NCBI RefSeq assembly: GCF_003173775.1
Contig: NZ_CP029552.1
Span: forward strand, 5,477,001-5,541,000
Length of the DNA stretch: 64,000 nucleotides
Source: Methylobacterium sp. 17Sr1-1
GTDB taxonomy: Bacteria > Pseudomonadota > Alphaproteobacteria > Rhizobiales > Beijerinckiaceae
Direction: 5' to 3'
Shown: piece by piece, positions 32,315 to 40,750 of the stretch
Position numbering within the stretch: position 1 is the stretch's first letter
Layout: every line of letters starts with the position of its first letter
The notes under the pieces: model-generated
The model's database searches: none
The model's input: the letters and a program-made list of their open reading frames with translations, nothing else
What the model was told of the DNA's origin: nothing
Translations under genes and position numbers: made by a program

Positions 32315-33700
32315 TCACCGCCTCGGCAGCACCACCCCGAGATCGATCCCGCTCCCCATCGCCAGATAGCCGGCCCGGTTCGGGTGCAGCCGGTCGCCCT
32401 TGCCGCCGGTGGTGCTCTCCGGGACCATCTCGGGGCGCAGTCCCCCGGCTGCCGGGTCGAGGGTCGCGGCGTCGAAATCGACCACCCCGTCGAACACGCC
32501 CGAGTCGCGGATGAAGGCGTTGAGGCCGCGGCGCTTCTCGTCCTGCTCGGGGTGGCCGTGGGCGGCGCTGGAGCTGCCCTTGGCGGAGGGGAGGGTGGCG
32601 CCGATCACCCGCACGCCGGGGATGCGGGCGCGCAGGCGGGCGACGCCCTCGCGCATGCCGGCCTCGACGGCGGGAAGCGAGGCCTCGCCGTTGCGGCTGA
32701 AATCGTTGATGCCCTCGAGCCAGATCACGCTGGCGACGCCCGACAGCCCGATCACGTCGCGGTCGAGCCGGGACAGGGCCGAAGGCCCGCCCGGGAACGG
32801 CTTCTGCGGCCCGTACGAAGCCGGGCCGACCACCTGGTTGCCGCCGATGCCGGCATTGACCACCGCGACCCGGTTGCCGAGCGTCGCGTGCAGGCGGCGC
32901 GCCAGCACGTCGGGCCAGCGATCGTCGCCGTTCATCGTCGAGGCGGTGCCGTCGGTGATCGAATCGCCGAAGGCGACCACGACCGGGGTCGGCGCGCCGA
33001 CCGCCATGTCGACGGCGTCGACGAAGAACCACGAGGCGGTGGAGTACGGGAAGGCGGCCTCGCCCTCGTCAGTGCCCCGCGATCCGGCGCCCGGCGCCGT
33101 GGCGTAGGAGGTCTGCAGCGCCTTGGCGTGCCAGGTCATCGGCCCGCTTAGTCCCACGACGTGGAGCGAGACCGCGAGCTTGCGCCCGGCGAGCAGCGGC
33201 GCCTCCGGATCGGCCGCGAAGGGCAGGGCGACCGCATCGGACCACACCTCGCCGCCGGGCGGGACCGTGACCCGGTCCTGGCCGGCGAAGCGCACCGGGC
33301 GGTTCGTCCCCGGCACCAGGGCCGCGCCGCCGAGCTGCAGCCCGGCATGGACGCCGTCGAGGGTGAGGGGACGGGTGCCGAAGGCGTTGGAGATCCTGAC
33401 GCGCGCCTCGCGGCCCCAGACGTCCGGCCGCAGCACCAGCCGCAGGGTCTGGTCGCGGGCGCCCTCGGCCGGGTCGGGGAAGGCGAAGCTCTGATCGGGC
33501 TGAGCCGACGGGTTGCCGACCGGGTAGGGCCCCTGGACCGACCCGGCCCAGGCGGTCGCCCAACGCGGGGTCTCCGAAGTCCGCCCGTCCTGCGCCCGGG
33601 CCGGGACGGCCCACAGGGTCCCGAGGCAGATCGCTGCCATCACGGCCGCTGCATGTCCGAGACAGACCGCAGCCGTGACGGCTGCTGGATGCCGATGCAT
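32315..33700 (-). CDS. secreted SGNH/GDSL hydrolase
   Basis: A 461-residue protein with a long signal region (residues 1-37) in which AAVCLGHAAAVMAAICLG looks like a duplicated segment. The jelly-roll-like N-terminal part precedes the SGNH domain. VVVAFGDSITDG near residue 245 is block I with the catalytic Ser, NAGIGGNQV block II, WLEGINDF block III and GDRLHPNRAGY block V with Asp and His. It is probably an exported esterase acting on sugar acetyl or acyl groups. It ends in the gap holding the palindromic element. Confidence 0.88.
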   Translation of the reverse strand: MHRHPAAVTAAVCLGHAAAVMAAICLGTLWAVPARAQDGRTSETPRWATAWAGSVQGPYPVGNPSAQPDQSFAFPDPAEGARDQTLRLVLRPDVWGREARVRISNAFGTRPLTLDGVHAGLQLGGAALVPGTNRPVRFAGQDRVTVPPGGEVWSDAVALPFAADPEAPLLAGRKLAVSLHVVGLSGPMTWHAKALQTSYATAPGAGSRGTDEGEAAFPYSTASWFFVDAVDMAVGAPTPVVVAFGDSITDGTASTMNGDDRWPDVLARRLHATLGNRVAVVNAGIGGNQVVGPASYGPQKPFPGGPSALSRLDRDVIGLSGVASVIWLEGINDFSRNGEASLPAVEAGMREGVARLRARIPGVRVIGATLPSAKGSSSAAHGHPEQDEKRRGLNAFIRDSGVFDGVVDFDAATLDPAAGGLRPEMVPESTTGGKGDRLHPNRAGYLAMGSGIDLGVVLPRR

Positions 33701-33992
33701 GTCGTCCTCCCGATACGGGCGCTGTCACCGCGCCATTGCCGACAGGAAGGGCAAGTCGCCCGGACAATCATCCCCTCCTGCGCGCGGAATGTGCGCTGGA
33801 ACACGCCGGGTCCGGGGGCCCGCGCCTAATCTCCGCCCACCTCGCGAGGTCCCGATGCCGCCGCAAGATCGTTCGGCGATCGGCCGCGGCTTTTCGTCCT
33901 GCCGCGACCCTCCTGCCGACCCTCTGCGACCCGGCCACCTTGATCACCCACGCGAGGCCCCGGAGTCCCACCCTGCCCGAAGGGGGTGCTCG

Positions 33993-34469
33993 ATGACCCA
34001 TCCGTGGCCCCACCACCACACCGACGGTTCGGTGCACTACACCCATTGCTGGCCCGAAGCCGTGGAGGCCCTGCCGGCCTCCGAACCGACCCGGCCCGAC
34101 TGGCGCCGGCGCCTGCGCGGCGCCGCCGGCATGGTCGGCGCCTCCGGCCTCGCCGCCGGGGCGATCTGGTTCGCCATGCTGTGCGATCCGACCGTCTCCC
34201 GCGCCGCCCTGCCGCCCTCGGCGGATGTCTGCACCAATGCCGGCCACGCCGTGCGGGTCTGGTTCGACGCCGAGACCGCGCGGCGCGCCCGCGTCGCCGA
34301 GGCGCCGCACCAGCACGCCTTCAACAGCATGCTGCTGTGGTACCGCTCGGCCGAGGGCAAGTGCGCCGCCGGCCGCACCCAGGAGGCGGTCCGCAGCTTC
34401 CAGTCGCTGGAGCGGATGATCGCCGGCTTCGACGCGAACCGGCAGGACCGGGACGAAGCCGACGAGTGA
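33993..34469 (+). CDS. hypothetical membrane protein
   Basis: A 158-residue protein, not recognised. A His-rich start (MTHPWPHHHTDGSVHYTHCW) is followed by one membrane helix near residues 48-66 (GMVGASGLAAGAIWFAMLC), then a periplasmic helical part with CTNAGHAVRVWFDAETARRA and LLWYRSAEGKCAAGRTQEAV. Two cysteines there could form a disulfide. The histidine cluster could bind metal. AGGGGGT lies upstream of the ATG. Confidence 0.6.
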   Translation: MTHPWPHHHTDGSVHYTHCWPEAVEALPASEPTRPDWRRRLRGAAGMVGASGLAAGAIWFAMLCDPTVSRAALPPSADVCTNAGHAVRVWFDAETARRARVAEAPHQHAFNSMLLWYRSAEGKCAAGRTQEAVRSFQSLERMIAGFDANRQDRDEADE

Positions 34470-34548
34470 TCCGGTTGCCGAGCGATCCGTCCTTGCGCGC
34501 CGCCTCCGTTCGCGCTTCGCTCTCCCGACCGATGACGGGAGGGGCGGG

Positions 34549-35274
34549 ATGCCGGATGGTCTGACCTTCGTGCTGGTGCACGGCGCCTGGCACGGCGGCT
34601 GGTGCTGGGTGCGCGTCGCGGAGATCCTACGGGCGCAAGGCCACCGGGTCTTCACCCCGACCTGCACCGGCCTCGGCGAGCGGGCGCATCTGCTCTCCGA
34701 AAACATCACCCTCGACACCTTCGTGCGCGACGTCGCCGGCGTGATCGCGGCCGAGGAGCTCAGCGACGTCGTGCTGGTCGGGCATTCCTTCGGGGGCCTC
34801 GCGATCAGCGGCGTCGCCGAGGCGATGCCGGAGCGGCTGCGCCACCTCGTCTACCTCGACGCGCTGATCGCGGAAGCAGGCCGCTCCCCCTTCGACGGGC
34901 TGCCGCCCGAGGTGGTGGCGGCCCGCCGCCGCGCGGCGGACGAGTCGAGCGGGGGCCTGAGCCTGCCGCCGCCGCCGGCCGCCGCCTTCGGGGTGCTCGA
35001 TCCGGCCGACGCGGCCTGGGTGGAGCGGCGCCTGACCCCGCACCCCTTCGGTACCTACGAGAGCCCGCTGCCGATCCGCGGCCCGGTCGGCAACGGCCTG
35101 CCGCGCACCTACGTCGATTGCACCGCGCCGTCCTACGCCACCCTCGACCGCGTCAGGGACTGGGTCCGGCGCCAGCCCGGCTGGGGCTGGCGGGACCTGG
35201 CCACCGGCCACGACGCGATGGTGAGCGCCCCCGGCCCGCTGGCGCAATTGCTGGTCGAGCTCGGCGGGGTCTGA
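34549..35274 (+). CDS. alpha/beta hydrolase
   Basis: A 241-residue protein. FVLVHGAWHGGWCWVRVAEI is the N-terminal strand and oxyanion region, VVLVGHSFGGLAISGVAEAM holds the nucleophile (Ser80), and LATGHDAMVSAPGPLAQLL holds the catalytic His. This pattern belongs to the salicylate esterase / PytH-like branch. It is probably a cytoplasmic esterase of unknown substrate. The stop codon is inside a palindromic repeat (35272-35403). Confidence 0.85.
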   Translation: MPDGLTFVLVHGAWHGGWCWVRVAEILRAQGHRVFTPTCTGLGERAHLLSENITLDTFVRDVAGVIAAEELSDVVLVGHSFGGLAISGVAEAMPERLRHLVYLDALIAEAGRSPFDGLPPEVVAARRRAADESSGGLSLPPPPAAAFGVLDPADAAWVERRLTPHPFGTYESPLPIRGPVGNGLPRTYVDCTAPSYATLDRVRDWVRRQPGWGWRDLATGHDAMVSAPGPLAQLLVELGGV

Positions 35275-35403
35275 TACGCTTTCCGGAAGATTCCTTCCGA
35301 AAAGAGTATCGCGAGCCCGCGCGGCGACTGAGCGAAGCCGATTTCCGCATCGCGACAGCGATTGCGCAGCAATCGCCGAGCGATCAATCGGAAATCGTAT
35401 GAG
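35272..35403. repeat. dispersed hairpin repeat starting at the hydrolase stop codon
   Basis: GATACGCTTTCCGGAA (35273) pairs with TTCCGAAAAGAGTATC (ending 35310), followed by GCGAGCCCGCGCGG, and ends with TCGGAAATCGTATGA. The same layout occurs at 47372. The TGA of the hydrolase gene forms its first bases. Confidence 0.8.
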
Positions 35404-35406
35404 CCA

Positions 35407-35691
35407 TCAGCCCATCGTGACGAGGGTGCGGCCGGGATCGATCTCGATCAGCCGCAGGCCGAAGCTGCGGCCCTCCTGCGCCTCCCAATCGGCCAGCACG
35501 GCGTTGACCCGCTCGGGGCCGTGCTCGGCCAGGGTGCGGGTGCCCACCGGCTCCTCGATGGCGTGCATCACCTCGCCCATCAGCCGGGCGCGGGCCGGCG
35601 CCTCGGCGGGCTCGGCCGCGTCGCAGTAGGTCGTGACGATCTGCTCCGACAGCGCCTCGATCACGGCCTGGTTCACGGAGGTCATGCCCAT
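35407..35691 (-). CDS. hypothetical protein
   Basis: A 94-residue (or 92 from the second ATG) soluble, acidic, helical protein. I recognise no family. It contains ALSEQIVTTYCDAAEPAEAP and TLAEHGPERVNAVLADWEAQ, ending GLRLIEIDPGRTLVTMG. It sits just after the hairpin repeat. Codon use matches the neighbouring genes. Confidence 0.6.
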   Translation of the reverse strand: MGMTSVNQAVIEALSEQIVTTYCDAAEPAEAPARARLMGEVMHAIEEPVGTRTLAEHGPERVNAVLADWEAQEGRSFGLRLIEIDPGRTLVTMG

Positions 35692-35780
35692 GCTGCGCTC
35701 TCCCGTTCGCCGGGGCCGCCATCCGCCGGCCCCATCCTATTGGACGGGACAACGCAGCGGAGCGTGAGCGGTGCCGCGCC

Positions 35781-36092
35781 TCACACCGCCTGCTGCTGGC
35801 CGGCGGCGCGGTGGGCGGCCAGGGTCACCACCTCGGCGGAGGGGGCTTCCTTTTGGCCCTGGCCCATCATGAAGATCACCGGGTTGCGCGGCATGTAGCC
35901 GGGGTTGCGGCGCAGGTTCAGCAGCTGCTGCAATTCCACCGCGGTCAGGTCCTTCGGCGTCGCGTCGCGCCAGACATGGCCCGGCGAGGCGGCGCGGGCG
36001 AAGGGCCACCAGGACCGGCGCTCGGTCTCGACCTGCAGGATGAGCTTGCCGGTGAGGGTCTTGCGGAAATTGAAGCGACCCGTGATGGCCAT
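35781..36092 (-). CDS. hypothetical protein
   Basis: A 103-residue protein starting MAITGRFNFRKTLTGKLILQ. WWPFARAASPGHVWRDATP and ELQQLLNLRRNPGYMP suggest a compact mixed fold; no cysteine or membrane helix is seen. It resembles a phage- or plasmid-independent conserved protein of Methylobacterium-type genomes, but I cannot name a domain. It is divergent from the ChaC-like gene, with inverted repeats between. Confidence 0.6.
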   Translation of the reverse strand: MAITGRFNFRKTLTGKLILQVETERRSWWPFARAASPGHVWRDATPKDLTAVELQQLLNLRRNPGYMPRNPVIFMMGQGQKEAPSAEVVTLAAHRAAGQQQAV

Positions 36093-36119
36093 GACGCGTC
36101 CTCCATTCCCGGACAACCC

Positions 36120-36143
36120 GATCCCGGATCACCGTCCGGGATC
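36120..36143. promoter_or_regulatory. 9-bp inverted repeat between divergent genes
   Basis: GATCCCGGA and TCCGGGATC are perfect inverted copies separated by TCACCG. A second small palindrome GTGCT-GTTT-AGCAC follows at 36155-36168. Both lie in the divergent promoter region ahead of the ChaC-like gene. Confidence 0.4.
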
Positions 36144-36265
36144 AACCTAGACCTGTGCTGTTTAGCACGGCACTAACATGGGGCGGCCACGCTTGGCGGA
36201 AAAGGCGATCCGTCGTGATCGACTCACGGCCGCGCTGCCGCACCCCTCACCGACTAACGGCCACG

Positions 36266-37015
36266 ATGCTGAAACGCTCCCTCATGCTCGATGCCGCGCT
36301 GATCGCCCGGGCCCATCCCCACCCGGTGACCGCCGACGGGCGCGGCCCCGGCTACGGCATGGCGCTGATGGACGAGGCGGAGGCCGATGCGCGCCTCGAC
36401 GCGACGCTGGCCGAAAAGCCGGGCGACGCGAACACCCTGTGGCTGTTCGCCTACGGCGCCCTGATGTGGCGGCCGGAATTCCCGTTCTGTGAGCGCCGCG
36501 AGGCCCGGGTGCGGGGCTGGCACCGCCGCTTCTGCCTGTGGCAGCCGGGCTTTCGCGGCACGCCGGAGCGGCCGGGGGTGATGCTGGCCCTCGACCGGGG
36601 CGGGCAGTGCCGCGGCTTCGCCTACCGGATCGCCGGCGACGATCTGCGCGAATCCGTGCGGCCGGTCTGGCGGCGGGAGATGCGCGGGCGCGGCTACGCA
36701 GCCCGCTGGGTCGCCGCCGAGACCCCGGAGGGGCCGGTGCCGGCGCTCGCCTTCGTGGCCGACCGGACGGGGGCGCGCTACGCCGGGCGGCTCACCGATG
36801 CGGAGATCGCCGCGCATGTCGCCGCGGCCTGCGGCCCCACCGGGCCGAGCGCCGAGTACCTGCTCAACACGGTGGCGGCCTGCGAGGCGACGGGCATCCG
36901 CGACCGCCACCTCTTCGCGATGCAGGCGCTGGTGGCCGAGCGGCTCGCCGCCTGCAGGGCGCCCGAATCTCAGAACAGCCCGACGCCGACCCCGGGCTCG
37001 CGCCGCGGCGGATAG
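36266..37015 (+). CDS. ChaC-like gamma-glutamylcyclotransferase
   Basis: A 249-residue protein starting at ATG 36266. TLWLFAYGALMWRPEFPFCE, VRGWHRRFCLWQPGFRGTPE and RPGVMLALDRGGQCRGFAYR match ChaC, which releases 5-oxoproline from glutathione. EYLLNTVAACEATGIRDRHL is the conserved C-terminal helix. The gene is slightly longer than typical ChaC. Its last 46 bases overlap the end of the convergent small secreted protein gene, so the final residues (NSPTPTPGSRRGG) may be a readthrough extension. Confidence 0.87.
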   Translation: MLKRSLMLDAALIARAHPHPVTADGRGPGYGMALMDEAEADARLDATLAEKPGDANTLWLFAYGALMWRPEFPFCERREARVRGWHRRFCLWQPGFRGTPERPGVMLALDRGGQCRGFAYRIAGDDLRESVRPVWRREMRGRGYAARWVAAETPEGPVPALAFVADRTGARYAGRLTDAEIAAHVAAACGPTGPSAEYLLNTVAACEATGIRDRHLFAMQALVAERLAACRAPESQNSPTPTPGSRRGG

Positions 37016-37278
37016 TTGTAGGGGCCGGTCGAGACGCCGTAATAGGGCAGGACCGGCGCGTAGCCGAAGCCGAGGAGCCGGCGGGGCGGCGGTTCGACGA
37101 CGACCACCTCCGCCTCGACCGCGACGGCGGGAGGCGGCGGGGGCGGCGGCAGCCAGCCGGCGGAGAGTTCCGCCCCGCCCCGCGCCGCGTAGGCGCCGGG
37201 CATGTCGGCCGCCATCGCCGGCAGGGCCGTGAGGGCGGCCATCAAGGGCAGCCAAGCCAGCGTCGTACGGAGCGTCAT
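36970..37278 (-). CDS. small secreted proline-rich protein
   Basis: A 102-residue protein. The signal peptide is LAWLPLMAALTALPAMAA. The mature part has a Pro run (PPPPPPP), then VAVEAEVVVVEPPPRRLLGF and YYGVSTGPYNYPPRREPGVG. It is probably an envelope protein; the role is unknown. It overlaps the end of the ChaC-like gene in the opposite direction. Confidence 0.65.
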   Translation of the reverse strand: MTLRTTLAWLPLMAALTALPAMAADMPGAYAARGGAELSAGWLPPPPPPPAVAVEAEVVVVEPPPRRLLGFGYAPVLPYYGVSTGPYNYPPRREPGVGVGLF

Positions 37279-37402
37279 GGCGCAAAAACCTCGGGCAGGG
37301 TGACCTTACGGACAAGCTTCGTCAGACAAGCTTCACCGGGGCATCCCGGTTCCGCGGATCGTGCCCTAGATTGGTGAACGAACCGGAGGGCGTGAGCCCC
37401 GC

Positions 37403-37997
37403 ATGACCGAGTTGCCCCCCCTTCTACGACGACCTCGCGGGCTGCCTCGCCGAGGCCTGGCGCCGGCTGGAGGAGGGGGCGGCCCATCAGAGCGGCTTCC
37501 ACGCGCCGGCGCTCGCCACCCTCGGCCGCGACGGGGCCCCGCGCCTGCGCACGGTGGTGCTGCGCGGGGTCGACCGGGAGCGGCGCACCCTGCGGATCCA
37601 TTGCGACGCCCGCTCCGCCAAGGCCGCCGAGATCGCCGCCGATCCCCGGGCGGCACTTCACGCCTACGACGCCAGGGCCAAGATCCAGGTTCGGATCGAG
37701 GGCACGGCCCGCCTGCACGGGCAGGACGACGTGGCGCGGGCCGCCTGGGCGGCGTCGCGGCCGATGAGCCGGATCTGCTACGGCACCGCGCCCGGCCCCG
37801 GCACGCCCCTGCCCGAGGGCGGCGCCACTGCACAGCCGCAGGACGACGCCGCGGTGGAGGCGGGTTTTTCGGAGTTCCGCGTGGTGGTGCTCACGGCCGC
37901 CCGGCTCGAATTCCTGTACCTCGCCCGGGCGGGGCACCGGCGGGCGTTGTTCACCTGGGACGGGGCGGAGCCGGGGGCGACGTGGCTGGCACCGTAA
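37403..37997 (+). pseudogene. pyridoxamine 5'-phosphate oxidase-family gene, frameshifted in a C7 run
   Basis: The reading frame from ATG 37403 (MTELPP) would continue as FYDDLAGCLAEAWRRLEEGA, then TLGRDGAPRLRTVVLRGVDR and SRPMSRICYGTAP, a FMN-binding PNPOx-like family of about 197 residues. The run of seven C at 37415-37421 shifts the frame by one base; six would restore it. The shifted frame has a TGA at 37404 and no other start. It could be a sequencing error or a genuine off-switch. Confidence 0.8.
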
Positions 37998-38032
37998 GAA
38001 TAATTCTATGTCTATTCGGAATAAAATTGAGT

Positions 38033-38197
38033 CGCGGGATCCCCTCTCCCGTGTGGGAGAGGGGTAGGGGTGAGGGTGGCGCGCTTCCGTATAAGGCTCA
38101 GAGCGTCGAGCTGCGCAGCTCGACACTTGGTGACCTATTCTGAACCCGAGCCACCCTCACCCCCGGCCCCTCTCCCACACGGGAGAGGGGAGACGCG
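38033..38197. repeat. 165-bp palindromic element
   Basis: CGCGGGATCCCCTCTCCCGT...TGAGGGTGGC is answered by GCCACCCTCA...ACGGGAGAGGGG...ACGCG. The core has a GTCGAGCT-GCGC-AGCTCGAC palindrome at 38105-38124. It lies between the PNPOx remnant and the convergent cystathionine beta-lyase-type gene. Confidence 0.85.
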
Positions 38198-38240
38198 CTA
38201 TATTTTTCAATGCCACACGTAATCTTAGTGAATTCTGCTT

Positions 38241-39428
38241 TCAGCTCGCCGCCCGCAACCGCGCGAACCCCGCCTCGAGGTCCCGCGTCAGGTCGTCCAT
38301 GTCCTCCAGCCCGACCTGGAACCGCAGGCCCGGCCCGCCGGGCGCCCACGGATTGGCGGTGCGGTAGGGCGCGCAGTCGAACGGGATCACCAGGCTCTCG
38401 AAGCCGCCCCAGGAGAACCCCATCCCGAACAGCTCCAGCCCGTCGAGCATCGCCGCCAAGGCGGCCTCCGGGCAGGGCTTGAGGATGATCGAGAACAGGC
38501 CCGACGAGCCCAGGAAGTCGCGCGACCAGATCGCGTGACCGGGATCCTCCGGCAGCGCCGGATGCAGCACCCGGGCGACCTCCGGCCGGCCCTGGAACCA
38601 GCGGGCGAGGGCGAGCGCCTGCTCGCCGTGCTCGCGCAGGCGCAAGGGCAGGGTGCGCAGGCCCCGCAAAGCCAGGAAGACGTCCTCGGCCCCGGCGCAG
38701 ATCGCGAGCTGGTCGAAGGTGCGCCGCAGGGCCGGCCAGTACTGGGCGTTGGCGGAGGTGAGGCCGAGCAGCAGGTCCGAGCCGCCCGACAGGTACTTGG
38801 TGCCGGCCTCGATCGCGATGTCGACGCCGCGCTCGTGCGGCGGAAACAGCAGCGGCGTCGCCCAGGTATTGTCCATCAGCACGCAGGCGCCCCGCGCATG
38901 CGCCGCTTCGGCGATGGCCGGGATGTCCTGCATCTCGAAGCTCTGCGAGCCCGGTGCCTCGGTGAGCACGGCTTTGGTGTTCTCGCGCATCAGCTCCGCG
39001 ATGCCGGCGCCGAGAGTCGGGTCGTAATAGGTGGTCTCGACCCCGAACCGCGCCAGGAATCCGTCGCAGAAGATCCGTGTCGGGCGGTAGGCGGAATCGG
39101 TCACCAGCAGGTGGTCGCCGGCCTTGAGGCACGAGAGCAGCCCGACCGTGACGGCGGCGAGACCGGACGGCGTGAGCACCGTGCCGGCCGCCCCCGCGAG
39201 CTCGGTCCAGGCGGCCTCGAGGGAGCGGATCGTCGGCGTGCCCACGGTCCCGTAGGTGTATTCCGACCGCCGGTGCTTGAGCGCGTCGTAGCTCTCGTAG
39301 AGCACGGTCGAGCCGCGATAGATCGGGGTGTTGACGAAGCCGTGCTGCTGCGACGGGTCGCGGCCGGCATGGACCAGGCGGGTGCGGGTGCCGAGGCGGC
39401 TCTTGTCGCGGGGCGGGGTGATGCTCAT
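38241..39428 (-). CDS. metC: cystathionine beta-lyase type PLP enzyme
   Basis: A 395-residue fold-type I PLP enzyme that should split cystathionine to homocysteine. TRLVHAGRDPSQQHGFVNTP and YTYGTVGTPTIRSLE are the start, VLMDNTWATPLLFPP the Asp region, and AIEAGTKYLSGGSDLLLG holds the PLP lysine (K211). FSWGGFESLVIP is the conserved C-terminal motif of the MetC type rather than the gamma-lyase. No SAM riboswitch was seen upstream. Confidence 0.9.
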   Translation of the reverse strand: MSITPPRDKSRLGTRTRLVHAGRDPSQQHGFVNTPIYRGSTVLYESYDALKHRRSEYTYGTVGTPTIRSLEAAWTELAGAAGTVLTPSGLAAVTVGLLSCLKAGDHLLVTDSAYRPTRIFCDGFLARFGVETTYYDPTLGAGIAELMRENTKAVLTEAPGSQSFEMQDIPAIAEAAHARGACVLMDNTWATPLLFPPHERGVDIAIEAGTKYLSGGSDLLLGLTSANAQYWPALRRTFDQLAICAGAEDVFLALRGLRTLPLRLREHGEQALALARWFQGRPEVARVLHPALPEDPGHAIWSRDFLGSSGLFSIILKPCPEAALAAMLDGLELFGMGFSWGGFESLVIPFDCAPYRTANPWAPGGPGLRFQVGLEDMDDLTRDLEAGFARLRAAS

Positions 39429-39567
39429 CGGGACCCTGGTGCGTGACTGTCGCGCCGGAGCACATCCCGGGCCGCCGGTCGCCGTCAAGCCTGGGCTGAT
39501 GGAGACTGGCCGCCGTCTACGCTGTTCGTCTACCGGACCAACCCCTTGACCGGACAATCCGCTTCGC

Positions 39568-39584
39568 TTGGAATGCCTCTTGCT
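39568..39584 (+). promoter_or_regulatory. sigma-54 promoter candidate of the aap operon
   Basis: TTGGAATGCCTCTTGCT has the GG (39570-39571) and GC (39582-39583) pairs ten bases apart required for sigma-54. A start of transcription near 39595 would leave about 65 bases to the aapJ ATG. Nitrogen-controlled aap transcription is known in Rhizobium. Confidence 0.6.
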
Positions 39585-39659
39585 TAGGCAGCGTTCGTGC
39601 TTGGGCAAACGGGTGGCGGCCGAGAGAGCGCCGCAACCGGAACGGGAGACGCACACCGC

Positions 39660-40682
39660 ATGAAGAGAATCGTTGCGGCCCTGGCCTTCGGGCTCGGTGC
39701 CACCCTGCTGGCGGGCGCCGCCCAGGCTCAAGGGACGCTGAACAGCATCAAGCAGAAGGGCTACATCTCCTGCGGCTCGAACCCGGGCCTCGCCGGCTTC
39801 GGCGTGCCGGACGCGCAGGGCCGCTGGACCGGGCTCGACGTCGATTTCTGCCGGGCGCTCTCCGCGGCGATCTTCAACGACGTCACCAAGGTCCGCTTCA
39901 TCCCGCTCTCGGCCAAGGACCGCTTCACGGCGCTCCAGTCGGGCGAGGTCGACATCCTGTCGCGCAACACCACCTGGTCGATGTCGCGCGACACCACGCT
40001 CGGGCTCGACTTCCCGGCCGTCAACTTCTACGACGGCCAGGGCTTCATGGTGAAGAAGAAGCTCGGCGTGACCTCGGCCAAGCAGCTCGACGGCGCCTCG
40101 GTCTGCACCCAGCAGGGCACCACGACCGAGCTGAACTTGGCCGACTACTTCCGGGCCAACAAGCTGAAATACGAGGTGGTGGCCTTCGCCAGCGCCGACG
40201 AGACCTTCAAGGCCTACGATTCCGGCCGCTGCGACGCCTTCACCACCGACGCTTCGGGCCTCTACGCCGAGCGCCTGCGCGCCTCGGCGCCGGACGACAA
40301 CATCGTCCTGCCGGAGATCATCTCGAAGGAGCCGCTCGGACCGGCGGTGCGCCAGGGCGACGCCCAGTGGGCCGACATCGTCCGCTGGACCCACTACGCG
40401 ATGCTCAACGCCGAGGAGGCCGGCATCACGCAAGGAAACGTCGACCAGATGGTGAAGTCGTCCGACAACCCGGACGTCAAGCGCATCCTGGGCACCGAGG
40501 GCAAGTACGGCACCGACCTCGGCCTCACCAACGACTGGGCCTACCGGATCATCAAGCTCGTCGGCAATTACGCCGAGGTGTTCGAGAAGAACGTCGGCCA
40601 GGGTTCGCCGCTGAAGATCCAGCGCGGCGTCAACGCCTTGTGGTCGAAGGGCGGCCTGCAATACGGCCCGCCGATCCGCTGA
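39660..40682 (+). CDS. aapJ: general L-amino acid ABC transporter, periplasmic binding protein
   Basis: A 340-residue protein with a signal peptide ending AGAAQAQ. TLNSIKQKGYISCGSNPGLA, GFGVPDAQGRWTGLDVDFCR and EVDILSRNTTWSMSRDTTLG are features of AapJ-type proteins, which bind many amino acids. WAYRIIKLVGNYAEVFEKNV is in the C-terminal helix. It is the first gene of a four-gene operon and is probably nitrogen regulated. Confidence 0.93.
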   Translation: MKRIVAALAFGLGATLLAGAAQAQGTLNSIKQKGYISCGSNPGLAGFGVPDAQGRWTGLDVDFCRALSAAIFNDVTKVRFIPLSAKDRFTALQSGEVDILSRNTTWSMSRDTTLGLDFPAVNFYDGQGFMVKKKLGVTSAKQLDGASVCTQQGTTTELNLADYFRANKLKYEVVAFASADETFKAYDSGRCDAFTTDASGLYAERLRASAPDDNIVLPEIISKEPLGPAVRQGDAQWADIVRWTHYAMLNAEEAGITQGNVDQMVKSSDNPDVKRILGTEGKYGTDLGLTNDWAYRIIKLVGNYAEVFEKNVGQGSPLKIQRGVNALWSKGGLQYGPPIR

Positions 40683-40750
40683 CCTCATGACACGCGGCGC
40701 CCGGGCCCCCGGGCGCCGCCCCCGGCCACCACAGACGCGAGCACGCCCCC

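Noticed and set aside
35272..35403. Second small gene after the alpha/beta hydrolase
   Set aside because: The sequence is a palindromic repeat with stops in the useful frames.
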